Assembly: GCA_037446165.1 (NCBI GenBank)
Contig: JBBIJC010000015.1
Coordinates: forward strand, 1-32,955
Direction: 5' to 3'
DNA from: Parasulfuritortus sp037446165
GTDB lineage: Bacteria > Pseudomonadota > Gammaproteobacteria > Burkholderiales > Thiobacillaceae
DNA length: 32,955 bases
Under the pieces are notes generated by a model. It made no database searches and was not told the origin of the DNA. It worked only from the letters and a program-made list of their open reading frames with translations. A program made the position numbers and the translations under genes. Each line of letters opens with the position of its first letter. Position 1 is the first letter of the stretch. Below, piece by piece: positions 17,017 to 24,171 of this stretch.

Positions 17017-17045
17017 GGAATAAACTGTCCAGGCTTCACGTCTTA
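17017..17045 (+). promoter_or_regulatory. ECF-type promoter of the sigma/anti-sigma unit
   Basis: GGAATAA (17017-17023), a 16-base spacer and GTCTTA (17040-17045) reproduce the divergent promoter at 16952-16980 on the other strand. Autoregulation of an ECF sigma gene from such a promoter is common. The predicted start lies at about 17051-17053, the first bases of MITE copy B, so the whole element would be transcribed as 5' leader. Confidence 0.72.
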
Positions 17046-17050
17046 CTTAT

Positions 17051-17159
17051 GGAAACGCTGATTTAATCGACTTCGTCGCTCCCGCGTAGGCGGGAGCCCA
17101 GTCGAATCAAGGCACTGGATCCCCGCCTACGCGGGGATGACGAATAAATCAGTGCTTCC
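17051..17159 (+). mobile_element. MITE copy B, in the leader of the sigma-factor gene
   Basis: This 109-bp element begins GGAAACGCTGATTTA and ends TAAATCAGTGCTTCC, imperfect terminal inverted repeats, with TTAT on both sides (17047-17050, 17160-17163). Two internal palindromes, CTCCCGCGTAGGCGGGAG and CCCCGCCTACGCGGGG, would fold into strong RNA hairpins. Apart from two bases near one end it is identical to the reverse complement of copy D. It separates the ECF-type promoter from the sigma coding start by about 150 bp. No protein is encoded. Confidence 0.88.
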
Positions 17160-17204
17160 TTATCAGATGACCCCCCATCCGGACCCAGACAGGTACCCGA
17201 ATCG

Positions 17205-17765
17205 ATGAACATACTTTCCTTCCTATGCAACTCGCGCAGCATGCGGGAGCAGCTTGAGCAGAGCCGTCAGCGGCTCTATCGGGTCGCCTATTCCTGGTCC
17301 AGCGACCGGGCACTGGCGGATGACCTGGTCCAGGAGACGCTGTCCAAGGCATTGAAAAACGTCAGCCAGCTGCGCGATCCGGACCGTTTCAACAGCTGGC
17401 TGTTCAGCATCATGGCGAATTGCTGGCGCGATCACTTCCGCACCCACCCGGAGATGGACGACATCGACGAACTGGAGGACTACCGCTGCGTACATGAAGT
17501 CACGCCAGAGGATGAACATGCCCAGAGCCAGATCGTCCAGCGCGTGCGGGCGGCGGTCGGCAACCTTCCGGTCGGCCAGCGCCAGGTGCTGACCCTGGTC
17601 GATCTGGAGGATTTTTCCTATGCCGAAGTGGCCGGCATCCTGGGCATCCCTGCCGGCACGGTGATGAGCCGGTTATGTCGCGCACGCCAGGCGCTGAAAG
17701 GCATGCTCCTGGAGTTCGCACCGAAACAACCTTCCCAGATCACCCGGATCAGGAGAGTGAAATGA
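17205..17765 (+). CDS. ECF-family RNA polymerase sigma factor
   Basis: This 186-residue protein has the two-domain ECF layout. Sigma region 2 (about 18-85) includes ADDLVQETLSKAL and RFNSWLFSIMANCWRDHFR, and region 4 (about 118-172) includes LPVGQRQVLTLVDLEDFSYAEVAGILGIPAGTVMSRL. The ATG at 17205 has only a weak ribosome site; ATG at 17241 (MREQLEQ) is an alternative that would still contain all of region 2. Its stop overlaps the anti-sigma start (ATGA). It is predicted to recognise GGAATAA-N16-GTCT, found before its own unit and before the divergent DsrE-porin unit. Confidence 0.93.
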   Translation: MNILSFLCNSRSMREQLEQSRQRLYRVAYSWSSDRALADDLVQETLSKALKNVSQLRDPDRFNSWLFSIMANCWRDHFRTHPEMDDIDELEDYRCVHEVTPEDEHAQSQIVQRVRAAVGNLPVGQRQVLTLVDLEDFSYAEVAGILGIPAGTVMSRLCRARQALKGMLLEFAPKQPSQITRIRRVK

Positions 17766-18499
17766 ACAACGAACAGGCCATTTCGGACGAATTCCTGAAT
17801 GCGCTGGTCGATGACCAACTCGATTCAGCCGAAAAGGATTATGCGCTGCGTGCGGTCAACCAGGACGCTGCGCTCAGGGAACGGGTATGCGAGCTGCGCG
17901 GACTGAAGGAGATGGTTCAGCATGCCTATCCTCAGGCCACTGTTGAACAGGTTCAAAGGCGCGGCCGGATGAGTTTGCGTATCCCTCAACTGCAGTCGCT
18001 CGCCGCCTGTTTCCTGTTGTTGCTGGTAGGCGGCACCTCCGGCTGGCTGATCCACGACCTGAGCCTTCCGGCCGGCGACAACCAGATGATCCACTCGCTG
18101 CAGGCCCTGCAGCAGAACGACTTCGCAGTCCACCCCAGCAAATTCGTGGTACATGTCGATACGGCCAATCCGGTCCGGCTCAAGACCGCGCTCGACGAGG
18201 CCGAGAGTCTCCTGGCCAGTGCGCCGGACAACCCAGACGCCATGCGGGTGGAGGTTGTCGCCAACGGCCCCGGGCTCGACCTGCTGCGAGCTGATCGCTC
18301 GCCCTACGCGCAGCGGATCGCGCTGCTGGAGAAGAAATACCCCACACTGGATTTCATGGCCTGCGGGCAGACCATCCGGAAACTGCGGGACAAGGGCATC
18401 GTGGTCGAACTGCTGCCCAACACCCTGGTCACGCCCTCCGCCCTGGAGCAGATCATTACCCGGCGCCTGAAGCAGCACTGGGCCTATATCAAGGTTTGA
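17762..18499 (+). CDS. Membrane anti-sigma factor with periplasmic DsrE-like domain
   Basis: This 245-residue protein starts with an acidic helical cytoplasmic region (1-60, ISDEFLNALVDDQLD) of anti-sigma type without a complete HxxxCxxC zinc motif. One transmembrane segment follows (about 78-97). The periplasmic part (about 125-245) aligns with the secreted DsrE-like protein: KFVVHVDTANP, MRVEVVANGPGLDLL, FMACGQTIRKL with C201, and the end HWAYIKV against GYAYIRP. It overlaps the sigma gene by ATGA with AGGAG upstream, the usual arrangement for a sigma/anti-sigma pair. A sensor role for the DsrE-like domain is inferred. This domain pairing is not one I recognise from described systems. Confidence 0.85.
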   Translation: MNNEQAISDEFLNALVDDQLDSAEKDYALRAVNQDAALRERVCELRGLKEMVQHAYPQATVEQVQRRGRMSLRIPQLQSLAACFLLLLVGGTSGWLIHDLSLPAGDNQMIHSLQALQQNDFAVHPSKFVVHVDTANPVRLKTALDEAESLLASAPDNPDAMRVEVVANGPGLDLLRADRSPYAQRIALLEKKYPTLDFMACGQTIRKLRDKGIVVELLPNTLVTPSALEQIITRRLKQHWAYIKV

Positions 18500-18511
18500 G
18501 CCCCGGCCCGG

Positions 18512-19624
18512 TCACTTGAACGGATTGCTGTCGTTCAATTCATCGACGTAGCGCGCGATGCCGCCGCTCTCGCGCCGCAGATAATCCTCCACCGCCTGGG
18601 CAAAGCGGGGCTCGGCCAGCCAGTGCGCCGACCAGGTGATGGTCGGCAGGAAGCCGCGCGCCAGCTTGTGCTCGCCCTGGGCGCCGCCCTCGAACAGGCT
18701 GATCTTGCGTTCGATGCAGAACTCGATGGCCTGGTAGTAGCAGGCCTCGAAATGCAGCCCGGAGTGGTATTCCAGCGTGCCCCAGGAACGGCCATACAAC
18801 GCATCCCGGTTGTAGAAGTTGAGCGCGCTGGCAATCGGTTCGTCATCGCGCAAGGCAACGATGAGCAGGATGTTGTCCGGCATCGTTGCACCGACGCGCA
18901 GGAAGAAATCCAGGTTCAGCGCCTGCGGTGAATTGAACTGTTCATGGGTGCGCGCATAGCAGCGCATGAAGTGTTCCCAGTGCGCCGGAGTGATCCGGTC
19001 GCCAGTCAGGTGCTCGAACCGGATGCCGGCCTCGTGCACCTTGCGCCGTTCCTGCTGGACCTTCTTGCGCTTGTCGCGGCGCAGCTGGGCCAGATAAGCC
19101 TCGAAGCTCGCATAACCGGGGTTGTGCCAATGCAGTTGCACGCCCTGGCGCAGCATCATGCCGCGGCGCTCCATCTCGCGGGCTTCAGGCTCGTCCGGGA
19201 ACAGGCAATGCAGCGATGAGGCGCCCGACTCGCGGGCCAGATCGAGCGCGGCGTCGAGCAATGCCGCGCGGATTTCGGCCGACCCGGCCAGCAGGCGCGG
19301 ACCGGCCACCGGCGTGAACGGCACGCTGCTGACCAGCTTCGGGTAATAGCGCAGGCCACTGCGCTGGTAGGCCTCGGCCCAGGCCCAGTCGAACACGAAC
19401 TCGCCCCAGGAGTGGCTCTTGAAGTAGAGCGGCATGGCGCCGACCAGCCGGTCGCCCTCCCAGGCCGTGACGAAGCGGGCATCCCAGCCGGTGTCGGGGC
19501 TGGCGCAGCCGCTTTCCTGCAGGGCATTGAGGAAGGCATGACTCAGAAAGGGGTTGTCGCCGGCCAGCGCGTCCCACTGTTCCGCAGGCAGTTCCGACAG
19601 CGTGTCGACTAAACGGAGCTTCAA
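18512..19624 (-). CDS. PF04339-type GNAT/FemAB-like acyltransferase
   Basis: This 370-residue protein fits the COG3146/PF04339 family (formerly DUF482), predicted N-acyltransferases with two GNAT-like halves. Family-typical segments are NPFLSHAFLNALQESGC near the N terminus, RRDKRKKVQQERRKV in the middle, and SALNFYNRDALYGRSWG followed by LHFEACYYQAIEFCIE and FEGGAQGEHKLARGF near the C terminus. The substrate is unknown. The start appears to be TTG at 19624, overlapping the stop of the upstream methyltransferase gene (TTGA); no ATG or GTG is available before the conserved N-terminal motif. It is the last gene of a four-gene minus-strand operon. Confidence 0.87.
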   Translation of the reverse strand: MKLRLVDTLSELPAEQWDALAGDNPFLSHAFLNALQESGCASPDTGWDARFVTAWEGDRLVGAMPLYFKSHSWGEFVFDWAWAEAYQRSGLRYYPKLVSSVPFTPVAGPRLLAGSAEIRAALLDAALDLARESGASSLHCLFPDEPEAREMERRGMMLRQGVQLHWHNPGYASFEAYLAQLRRDKRKKVQQERRKVHEAGIRFEHLTGDRITPAHWEHFMRCYARTHEQFNSPQALNLDFFLRVGATMPDNILLIVALRDDEPIASALNFYNRDALYGRSWGTLEYHSGLHFEACYYQAIEFCIERKISLFEGGAQGEHKLARGFLPTITWSAHWLAEPRFAQAVEDYLRRESGGIARYVDELNDSNPFK

Positions 19625-20214
19625 GCGTCGCGCCGCCAGATCAGGCTGCGGTTGTTGACCGGCATCTCGACATCGGCGATCAGGCGCAGGCCTTGCGCCT
19701 CGGCCAGCGCGTTGACTGCCTCGAAGTCGCGTACGCCGCTGGCCGGGTCCCGGTTCTTCAGCCAGACATCGAAACGGGCGTTGCTGTCCGAGGTGAACTG
19801 GCCGTGGTAATTGAACGGGCCATAGATGCAGACGACGCCGCCCGGCGCCAGCACCCGGCCGATCCCGGCGAACATCCTTTCAACTGTGGGCCAGCCGACA
19901 ATGTGCACGGTGTTGGCGTTGAAGATGGCATCGACAGTTCCGACCGGCCAATGGTCGTCGTTCAGGTCGATGACCACCGGCGGCAGCACGTTGGCCAGCG
20001 CCGCCTCGTCCAGCCAGGCCTGGATGCCGGCGTGGTTGTCGGGCAACTCGCTGGTCTGCCAGGTCAGGTGCGGCAGCGCCGCGCCGAAGTAGACAGCGTG
20101 CTGGCCGGTGCCGCTGGCGATTTCGAGCACCTGCCTACGGTCGGCAAAGGCCTCGCGCAACACGGCCAGGATGGGATCGCAGTTCTGTGCGCAGGATTCG
20201 GAAAAGGGTTTCAT
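19621..20214 (-). CDS. DUF938 S-adenosylmethionine-dependent methyltransferase-like protein
   Basis: This 197-residue protein has the class I methyltransferase fold of the DUF938 family. It begins MKPFSESCAQNCDPIL, motif I is QVLEIASGTGQHAVYF, and later motifs include DAIFNANTVHIVGW and LAPGGVVCIYGPFNYHGQFTS. Its substrate is unknown. The frame is open upstream to 20307, but that extension overlaps the DUF924 gene in another frame, and family members start at MKPF or nearby. The gap to the DUF924 gene is 19 bp. Homologues are often found beside housekeeping genes and their role is not established. Confidence 0.87.
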   Translation of the reverse strand: MKPFSESCAQNCDPILAVLREAFADRRQVLEIASGTGQHAVYFGAALPHLTWQTSELPDNHAGIQAWLDEAALANVLPPVVIDLNDDHWPVGTVDAIFNANTVHIVGWPTVERMFAGIGRVLAPGGVVCIYGPFNYHGQFTSDSNARFDVWLKNRDPASGVRDFEAVNALAEAQGLRLIADVEMPVNNRSLIWRRDA

Positions 20215-20233
20215 GCAGTAACTCCATTCTGGC

Positions 20234-20788
20234 TCAGCCTTTGAAGGCCTGGGGCGAGGCGAGATAGTCGAGCTCTTCCTGCGTACTCGTCCGACTGAGG
20301 ATGGCATTGCGATGCGGAAAGCGGCCGAAGCGGCGGACGATGCCGCGATGGTGCTCGGCGAAGCGCAGGTTGTCGGCCAAGCCGGCCGCAGCGAACAGTT
20401 GCACGGACAGATCCTGGTCGTCGAGATGCTCGCTGTGCATCAGCGGCAGGTACAGGAACATCAGCCGTTCCTTCGGGATCAGTGTATCGAAACCCCGCGC
20501 AACGGCCTGCTTGGCGACCGCGACCGCGCGCTGTTCGGTGGCGAACGCTTCCGGCCGGCCGCGATACATGTTGAGCGGCAGCTGGTCGAGCACGATGATC
20601 AGGGCCAGCGCGCCTTCCGGGGTGTCCTGCCAGTGGTCGAGGCCACCCGCTGCCGCCAGTTGCCAGAGCGGCTCGAACCGGATCCGGATGCGCTCATCCA
20701 GTTCCGGCGTCGAGTCGAACCAGCGCGGGCGCATCTCGGCCGAATACCAGAAATCAAGCAGGGTCGAGTACTCCATGTCGGTGGCCAT
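20234..20788 (-). CDS. DUF924 family protein
   Basis: This 184-residue protein matches the DUF924 family: LLDFWYSAEMRPRWFDST near the N terminus, LALIIVLDQLPLNMYRGRPEAFATE in the middle, and FLYLPLMHSEHLDDQ followed by RFGRFPHRNAILSR. The fold is an all-helical TPR-like bundle; no activity is known. ATG at 20788 is chosen over one six codons upstream because GGAGGTG sits five to six bases before it. The start lies one base after the stop of the SemiSWEET gene, so the two are probably translationally coupled. Confidence 0.9.
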   Translation of the reverse strand: MATDMEYSTLLDFWYSAEMRPRWFDSTPELDERIRIRFEPLWQLAAAGGLDHWQDTPEGALALIIVLDQLPLNMYRGRPEAFATEQRAVAVAKQAVARGFDTLIPKERLMFLYLPLMHSEHLDDQDLSVQLFAAAGLADNLRFAEHHRGIVRRFGRFPHRNAILSRTSTQEELDYLASPQAFKG

Positions 20789-20789
20789 C

Positions 20790-21065
20790 TCAATCACCTC
20801 CTCCACGGGTTTGCAGCAGTTTCAGAAACAGCACCACCGAGGCCAGGGCCAGGGTGATGCCATTGCCGATGATGATCGGCACGCTGCCCAGCAAGATCCC
20901 ATACACCAGCCAGAGCGCCACGCCCACAGTGAACAGCGCATACATCGGCAGCGAAATGCCGGACAGGTCGCGCGTCTGCCAGGATTGCCAGGCCTGGGGC
21001 AGGAACGCGATGGTGGTCAGGGTGGCGGCGGGATAGCCGACCAGGTCGATGAGTGCGGCGGGCAT
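20790..21065 (-). CDS. SemiSWEET-type sugar transporter
   Basis: This 91-residue inner-membrane protein has three predicted transmembrane helices (about 4-22, 40-60 and 64-84). The PQ motif in AFLPQAW (P23, Q24) ends the first helix, WLVYGILLG ends the second, and IIGNGITLAL opens the third, with the conserved Asn. Length and motifs match bacterial SemiSWEETs, which dimerise to move sugars such as sucrose or glucose. It is the first gene of the operon running to 18512. The ribosome site is weak and no clear promoter was found in the 160 bp between it and MITE copy C. Confidence 0.87.
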   Translation of the reverse strand: MPAALIDLVGYPAATLTTIAFLPQAWQSWQTRDLSGISLPMYALFTVGVALWLVYGILLGSVPIIIGNGITLALASVVLFLKLLQTRGGGD

Positions 21066-21226
21066 GATTGGGTTTCAGGAAATCGATGCCGCCATTTTAG
21101 AACCGTTCTCGGGCATGGGACTGATTCAAGTTGAGTGCCGGATTGCATGGCCCAGGCCGAAATAGAGTCTCATGCAGAGGACGAGCAGGACCACGCATAT
21201 TCAGGCCAGCCAGGCGGAATCGTTAG

Positions 21227-21335
21227 GGAAAGGCTGATTTATTCGTCATCCCCGCGTAGGCGGGGATCCAGTGCCTTGATTCGACTGGGCTCCCGCCTAC
21301 GCGGGAGCGACGAAGTCGATTAAATCAGCGTTTCC
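21227..21335 (-). mobile_element. MITE copy C, abutting the ketosynthase stop codon
   Basis: This 109-bp element begins GGAAAGGCTGATTTA and ends TAAATCAGCGTTTCC, in inverse orientation to copies A and B. TTAG flanks it on both sides (21223-21226 and 21336-21339). It differs from copy D at two positions only, both near the ends. The right-hand TTAG contains the complement of the ketosynthase stop codon (TAA). Its two GC-rich hairpins could act as the transcript end of the leftward ketosynthase operon. The rest of 21066-21226 holds nothing I can call. Confidence 0.9.
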
Positions 21336-22580
21336 TTAGTTGCTTTGTCGAAACGCCAGCACCGCGTTCGAGCCGCCAAAGGCAAATGAGTTGGACAGGG
21401 CGGCCCGGACACGCACTCCGGTTTCGCCTTGCCTGATGTGCCTTAATCCAGTGCATTCAGGCGCAACCGTTGCCAGATTCGCCGTCGGCGGAATGGCTTG
21501 CCGTTCCAGCGCCAGGATCGTGACTATTGCCTCGATTACACCGGCCGCACCCATGGTATGGCCATGCATGGACTTGGTGGCGCTGATCGCCACCTGGCTT
21601 GAGTGTTCGGCAAAGAGTTGGGTGAGTGCCGTGATTTCAGCCGCATCGCCTTCCCGCGTGGCCGTGCCATGGGCGTTCACATAATCGATTTCGCTTGCCG
21701 GCATGCCCGCGTCAGCCAGGGTTGCCGCCAGGGCGCGGATCTGGCCTGCAGGGTCAGGGCGGGACAGGTGATTGTGGTCGCAGCTTGTGCCATAGCCTGA
21801 CAGTTCGGCATAGATGCGCGCGCCTCGATTGACTGCATGTTCCCAGTCTTCCAGAACGATGGCGCCGGCGCCTTCCGACAGGACCAGGCCGTGACGTTCC
21901 TGGTCGAACGGGCGGCAGGCGTGGGCAGCGGTCGACTCATCGCCCGGCGCCAATACCTGCAACGACTCCCAGGCGCGAATCACGCCATAGACCAGCGGCG
22001 TTTCCGAGCCTCCGGCCAGCATCACCGGGGTCTCGCCTGCCCGCACCCTGCGGAAGGCCTCGCCGATGGCAATGGCCGAAGAGGCGCAGGCGACCGAGTA
22101 GGTGAAATTCGCGCCGCCCAGCCCCAAGCCCATTGCAATGTGCGATGCCGCGGCATTGTTCATGCCCAGTATCACGGAAACCGGGGATATCCGGGCCTTG
22201 TCGCGCAGGTACAGGTCACGATAGCTGCGCTCGGTGGTCGACAATCCGCCGCCGCCCGTTCCCCAGAACACGCCGATATCATCCTTGGGCAGGGATTCGT
22301 CCCGGTCCAGGCCAGAGTCCTGCCAGGCAGACTGTGCCGCAACGGCGCCGATCTGGCTGAAGCGGTCCATCCCGTTCGCGCGGCTGCGTCCCAGGCTGGC
22401 GATACCATCGAAGGTCGCGCAATAGCCCGCGGGAATGGCCACCGGATGAGGCACATCCTCGGGCTTGAACAGGCGAATGGCCGATTCGCCACGCAACAGG
22501 GCATCAAAGAAATGATGGGGATTGTCGCCATGGGCAGTCACCGCCCCGATTCCTGTAACCGCGACGCGCTTGCGGATCAC
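21336..22580 (-). CDS. Beta-ketoacyl-ACP synthase (FabF/KAS II-like)
   Basis: This 414-residue condensing enzyme has the thiolase-fold active site complete: C165 in YSVACASSAI, H304 in VNAHGTATREGD, K336 and H341 in TKSMHGHTMGAAG, and the C-terminal NSFAFGGSNAVL. It would extend an acyl chain by decarboxylative condensation on an acyl carrier protein. Its position next to a dedicated ACP and an alpha/beta-fold enzyme suggests a specialised pathway rather than housekeeping fabF. The start is GTG at 22580, overlapping the ACP stop (GTGA). The stop codon coincides with the target-site duplication of MITE copy C. Confidence 0.92.
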   Translation of the reverse strand: MIRKRVAVTGIGAVTAHGDNPHHFFDALLRGESAIRLFKPEDVPHPVAIPAGYCATFDGIASLGRSRANGMDRFSQIGAVAAQSAWQDSGLDRDESLPKDDIGVFWGTGGGGLSTTERSYRDLYLRDKARISPVSVILGMNNAAASHIAMGLGLGGANFTYSVACASSAIAIGEAFRRVRAGETPVMLAGGSETPLVYGVIRAWESLQVLAPGDESTAAHACRPFDQERHGLVLSEGAGAIVLEDWEHAVNRGARIYAELSGYGTSCDHNHLSRPDPAGQIRALAATLADAGMPASEIDYVNAHGTATREGDAAEITALTQLFAEHSSQVAISATKSMHGHTMGAAGVIEAIVTILALERQAIPPTANLATVAPECTGLRHIRQGETGVRVRAALSNSFAFGGSNAVLAFRQSN

Positions 22581-22822
22581 GCCTTTTGTCCTGCATCGAG
22601 CATCGACTGAACAATCGTCACCAGGTCGGCTACCGTGACCGGCGTCTTGAAATCCTTGGGGGCCGGGACACCTATGCGGTCTTCAACCTCGAACATCAAT
22701 TCGACCAGGCCCAGTGAATCGACGTCGAGCGATTCAAGCGTGGTTTCCGGCGTCACCGATTCGATGGCAATGTCATAGCGTTCATGCAACACATTCAGGA
22801 TAAGGGGCAAAACTGCAATCAA
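22577..22822 (-). CDS. Acyl carrier protein
   Basis: This 81-residue acidic helical protein has the phosphopantetheine attachment serine S36 in LDVDSLGLVELMFEVED. It continues into the typical helix III region KDFKTPVTVADLVTIV. The start is TTG at 22822 with GGAG five bases upstream; no in-frame ATG is available before the first helix. It lies 10 bp after the alpha/beta-fold gene and overlaps the ketosynthase gene, so it is presumably the acyl carrier for that enzyme. It is not the housekeeping acpP, given this context. Confidence 0.92.
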   Translation of the reverse strand: MIAVLPLILNVLHERYDIAIESVTPETTLESLDVDSLGLVELMFEVEDRIGVPAPKDFKTPVTVADLVTIVQSMLDAGQKA

Positions 22823-22832
22823 GATATCTCCA

Positions 22833-23693
22833 TCATCGGGCTTTGGTTATCGGATAAACATTGTTTTTTGGCGTGGCCGATTGCACTTCCTCGCCCAGAG
22901 TCTGGTCAAGGAAGTCACGCGTTTCGGCCAGCACCCGGTCCTTTTCCTGATCCAGCGTGATCATGTGATAGCTGTCCCGGAGCACGACATATCGGGTAAG
23001 CCTGGAACGGATGTGCCGGATCAGGTATTCCGGGTTGCGGGGCGAGGACATGTCGTCCTCCATGGCGTGGATCACCAAGGTCGGCAGGGTGATGTCAGGC
23101 AAAATCCGGCGGGTTTCCCGGCACAGGCGCTGAGCCTGAATCAGGCTGCGGGCAGACAGGGTCGACGCACCGGCTACCGAGGATTCGGTCTTCTCCATTT
23201 CCCGCGCGATCCATGCGCGCATGCGCTCGTCCTTGACCCCGTAGGGCGACAGTTCCCGAAATTTATAACGCATGCCGAACGGCACATAGGCCGCCAGCGG
23301 TAGAAAGATCCGATACCAGGGCAAGGTCCAGCCGTCATACCAGAGCGTTATGGAGAGAGAGATGAAGGCCGCCACCTGGTCGGGCCGTTGCGCGGCGACA
23401 TTCAGGGCCAGGGTGGCGCCGATGCACAACCCGCCAATGGCCACATGCTCGTGCTTGGCGCGAACGGTATCGAATTCGCGCAAGGCCTGGCCCAGCCAGT
23501 CCTGTCTATGCGTAACCAGGCGGGCCTGCCCCTGGCCATCGTCTCCATAGCCAGGCAGATGAGGCAGATAGACCGTATAACCGGCGCGCTGCAGGCCCCG
23601 GCCCAATAATTGAACCTCTAGCGGGCTACTGGATAGACCATGGAAGAGGATAACCGCTCGGTCGCCGGCAGGAAGTGTTTGAGGTTTGTACAT
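22833..23693 (-). CDS. Alpha/beta-hydrolase-fold protein with cysteine nucleophile
   Basis: This 286-residue protein has an alpha/beta-hydrolase fold resembling Est30-type carboxylesterases: ILFHGLSSSPLEVQLLGRGL (oxyanion-loop region), a nucleophile elbow GGLCIGAT, the acid residue in HAMEDDMSSP (D213 or D214), and H243 in DSYHMITLD. The nucleophile position is Cys (C90), where esterases have Ser. Cys at this place is known in dienelactone hydrolases and PHA synthases, so acyl transfer or thioester chemistry is possible. It is the first gene of an operon with ACP and ketosynthase. No signal peptide is seen, so it is probably cytoplasmic. The ribosome site is weak. Confidence 0.87.
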   Translation of the reverse strand: MYKPQTLPAGDRAVILFHGLSSSPLEVQLLGRGLQRAGYTVYLPHLPGYGDDGQGQARLVTHRQDWLGQALREFDTVRAKHEHVAIGGLCIGATLALNVAAQRPDQVAAFISLSITLWYDGWTLPWYRIFLPLAAYVPFGMRYKFRELSPYGVKDERMRAWIAREMEKTESSVAGASTLSARSLIQAQRLCRETRRILPDITLPTLVIHAMEDDMSSPRNPEYLIRHIRSRLTRYVVLRDSYHMITLDQEKDRVLAETRDFLDQTLGEEVQSATPKNNVYPITKAR

Positions 23694-23928
23694 GCTTTGT
23701 AACGGTGAGAATCATCATTCAAATGAACAGCAAATACGGCTGTTCGAGTTGTTGCGCGTCGGCCTGGCGACCGCTGGCCAAGGCCTTGCTCAGACTTCTG
23801 TCCAAACCCTCGTCTGAAAGAAGGCACAGCGCGGATTCATCGGCTCCACTGGATCGCGCAGATCACGTTCGATCATATTCGCACACGGGAAAGTCAGGTC
23901 AGACCGGAACTACGACTGGCCATTTGAA

Positions 23929-23945
23929 GGCATGGTTTCCATGCC
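23929..23945 (-). terminator. Hairpin beyond small gene
   Basis: GGCATGG-TTT-CCATGCC is a perfect 7-bp stem located 31-48 bases beyond the stop of the 64-residue gene on the minus strand. No T-run follows, so it is a weak terminator candidate. The rest of 23694-23976 shows nothing else I can support. Confidence 0.35.
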
Positions 23946-23976
23946 GACCACGAACAGAAAGGCGACGCCAGAGAAA

Positions 23977-24171
23977 TCAGGCCTTGGTGCTAAGCGTTGT
24001 CCCCGTCAATTGACCTTGTGTGTTCACCGTTGGCTTGACTGCCGAAGTCGCGCTTCCGCCAGCATCATCCTTGTCATGATCGTTTTTGGTGTCCTTGCCC
24101 GGAGGTTCAAGGGATTCCGGCTTTACTGAAGACACCATGGCGTTACCAGTTACCGAACCAATCGCACTCAT
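23977..24171 (-). CDS. Small hydrophilic protein (64 residues), unknown function
   Basis: ATG at 24171 is preceded by GGAG followed by AAGAAG, a good ribosome site; an upstream ATG eight codons earlier would place that site inside the coding region. The product begins MSAIGSVTGNAMVSS, has a charged low-complexity middle (KDTKNDHDKDD) and ends NTQGQLTGTTLSTKA. Small proteins with a C-terminal segment of this GQxTGTT type occur in other beta- and gammaproteobacteria, as I recall them, without known function. It is probably disordered and has no signal peptide or membrane segment. It lies alone in a long gap. Confidence 0.6.
   Translation of the reverse strand: MSAIGSVTGNAMVSSVKPESLEPPGKDTKNDHDKDDAGGSATSAVKPTVNTQGQLTGTTLSTKA

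Noticed and set aside
17051..17159. Palindromic repeats considered as a CRISPR array or tandem terminators
   Set aside because: Copies are dispersed by thousands of bases, have terminal inverted repeats and target duplications, and there are no regular spacers or cas genes.
23675..24013. Plus-strand 112-codon frame in the gap after the hydrolase gene
   Set aside because: No ribosome site, irregular composition, and it overlaps the hydrolase start and the better-supported 64-residue gene.
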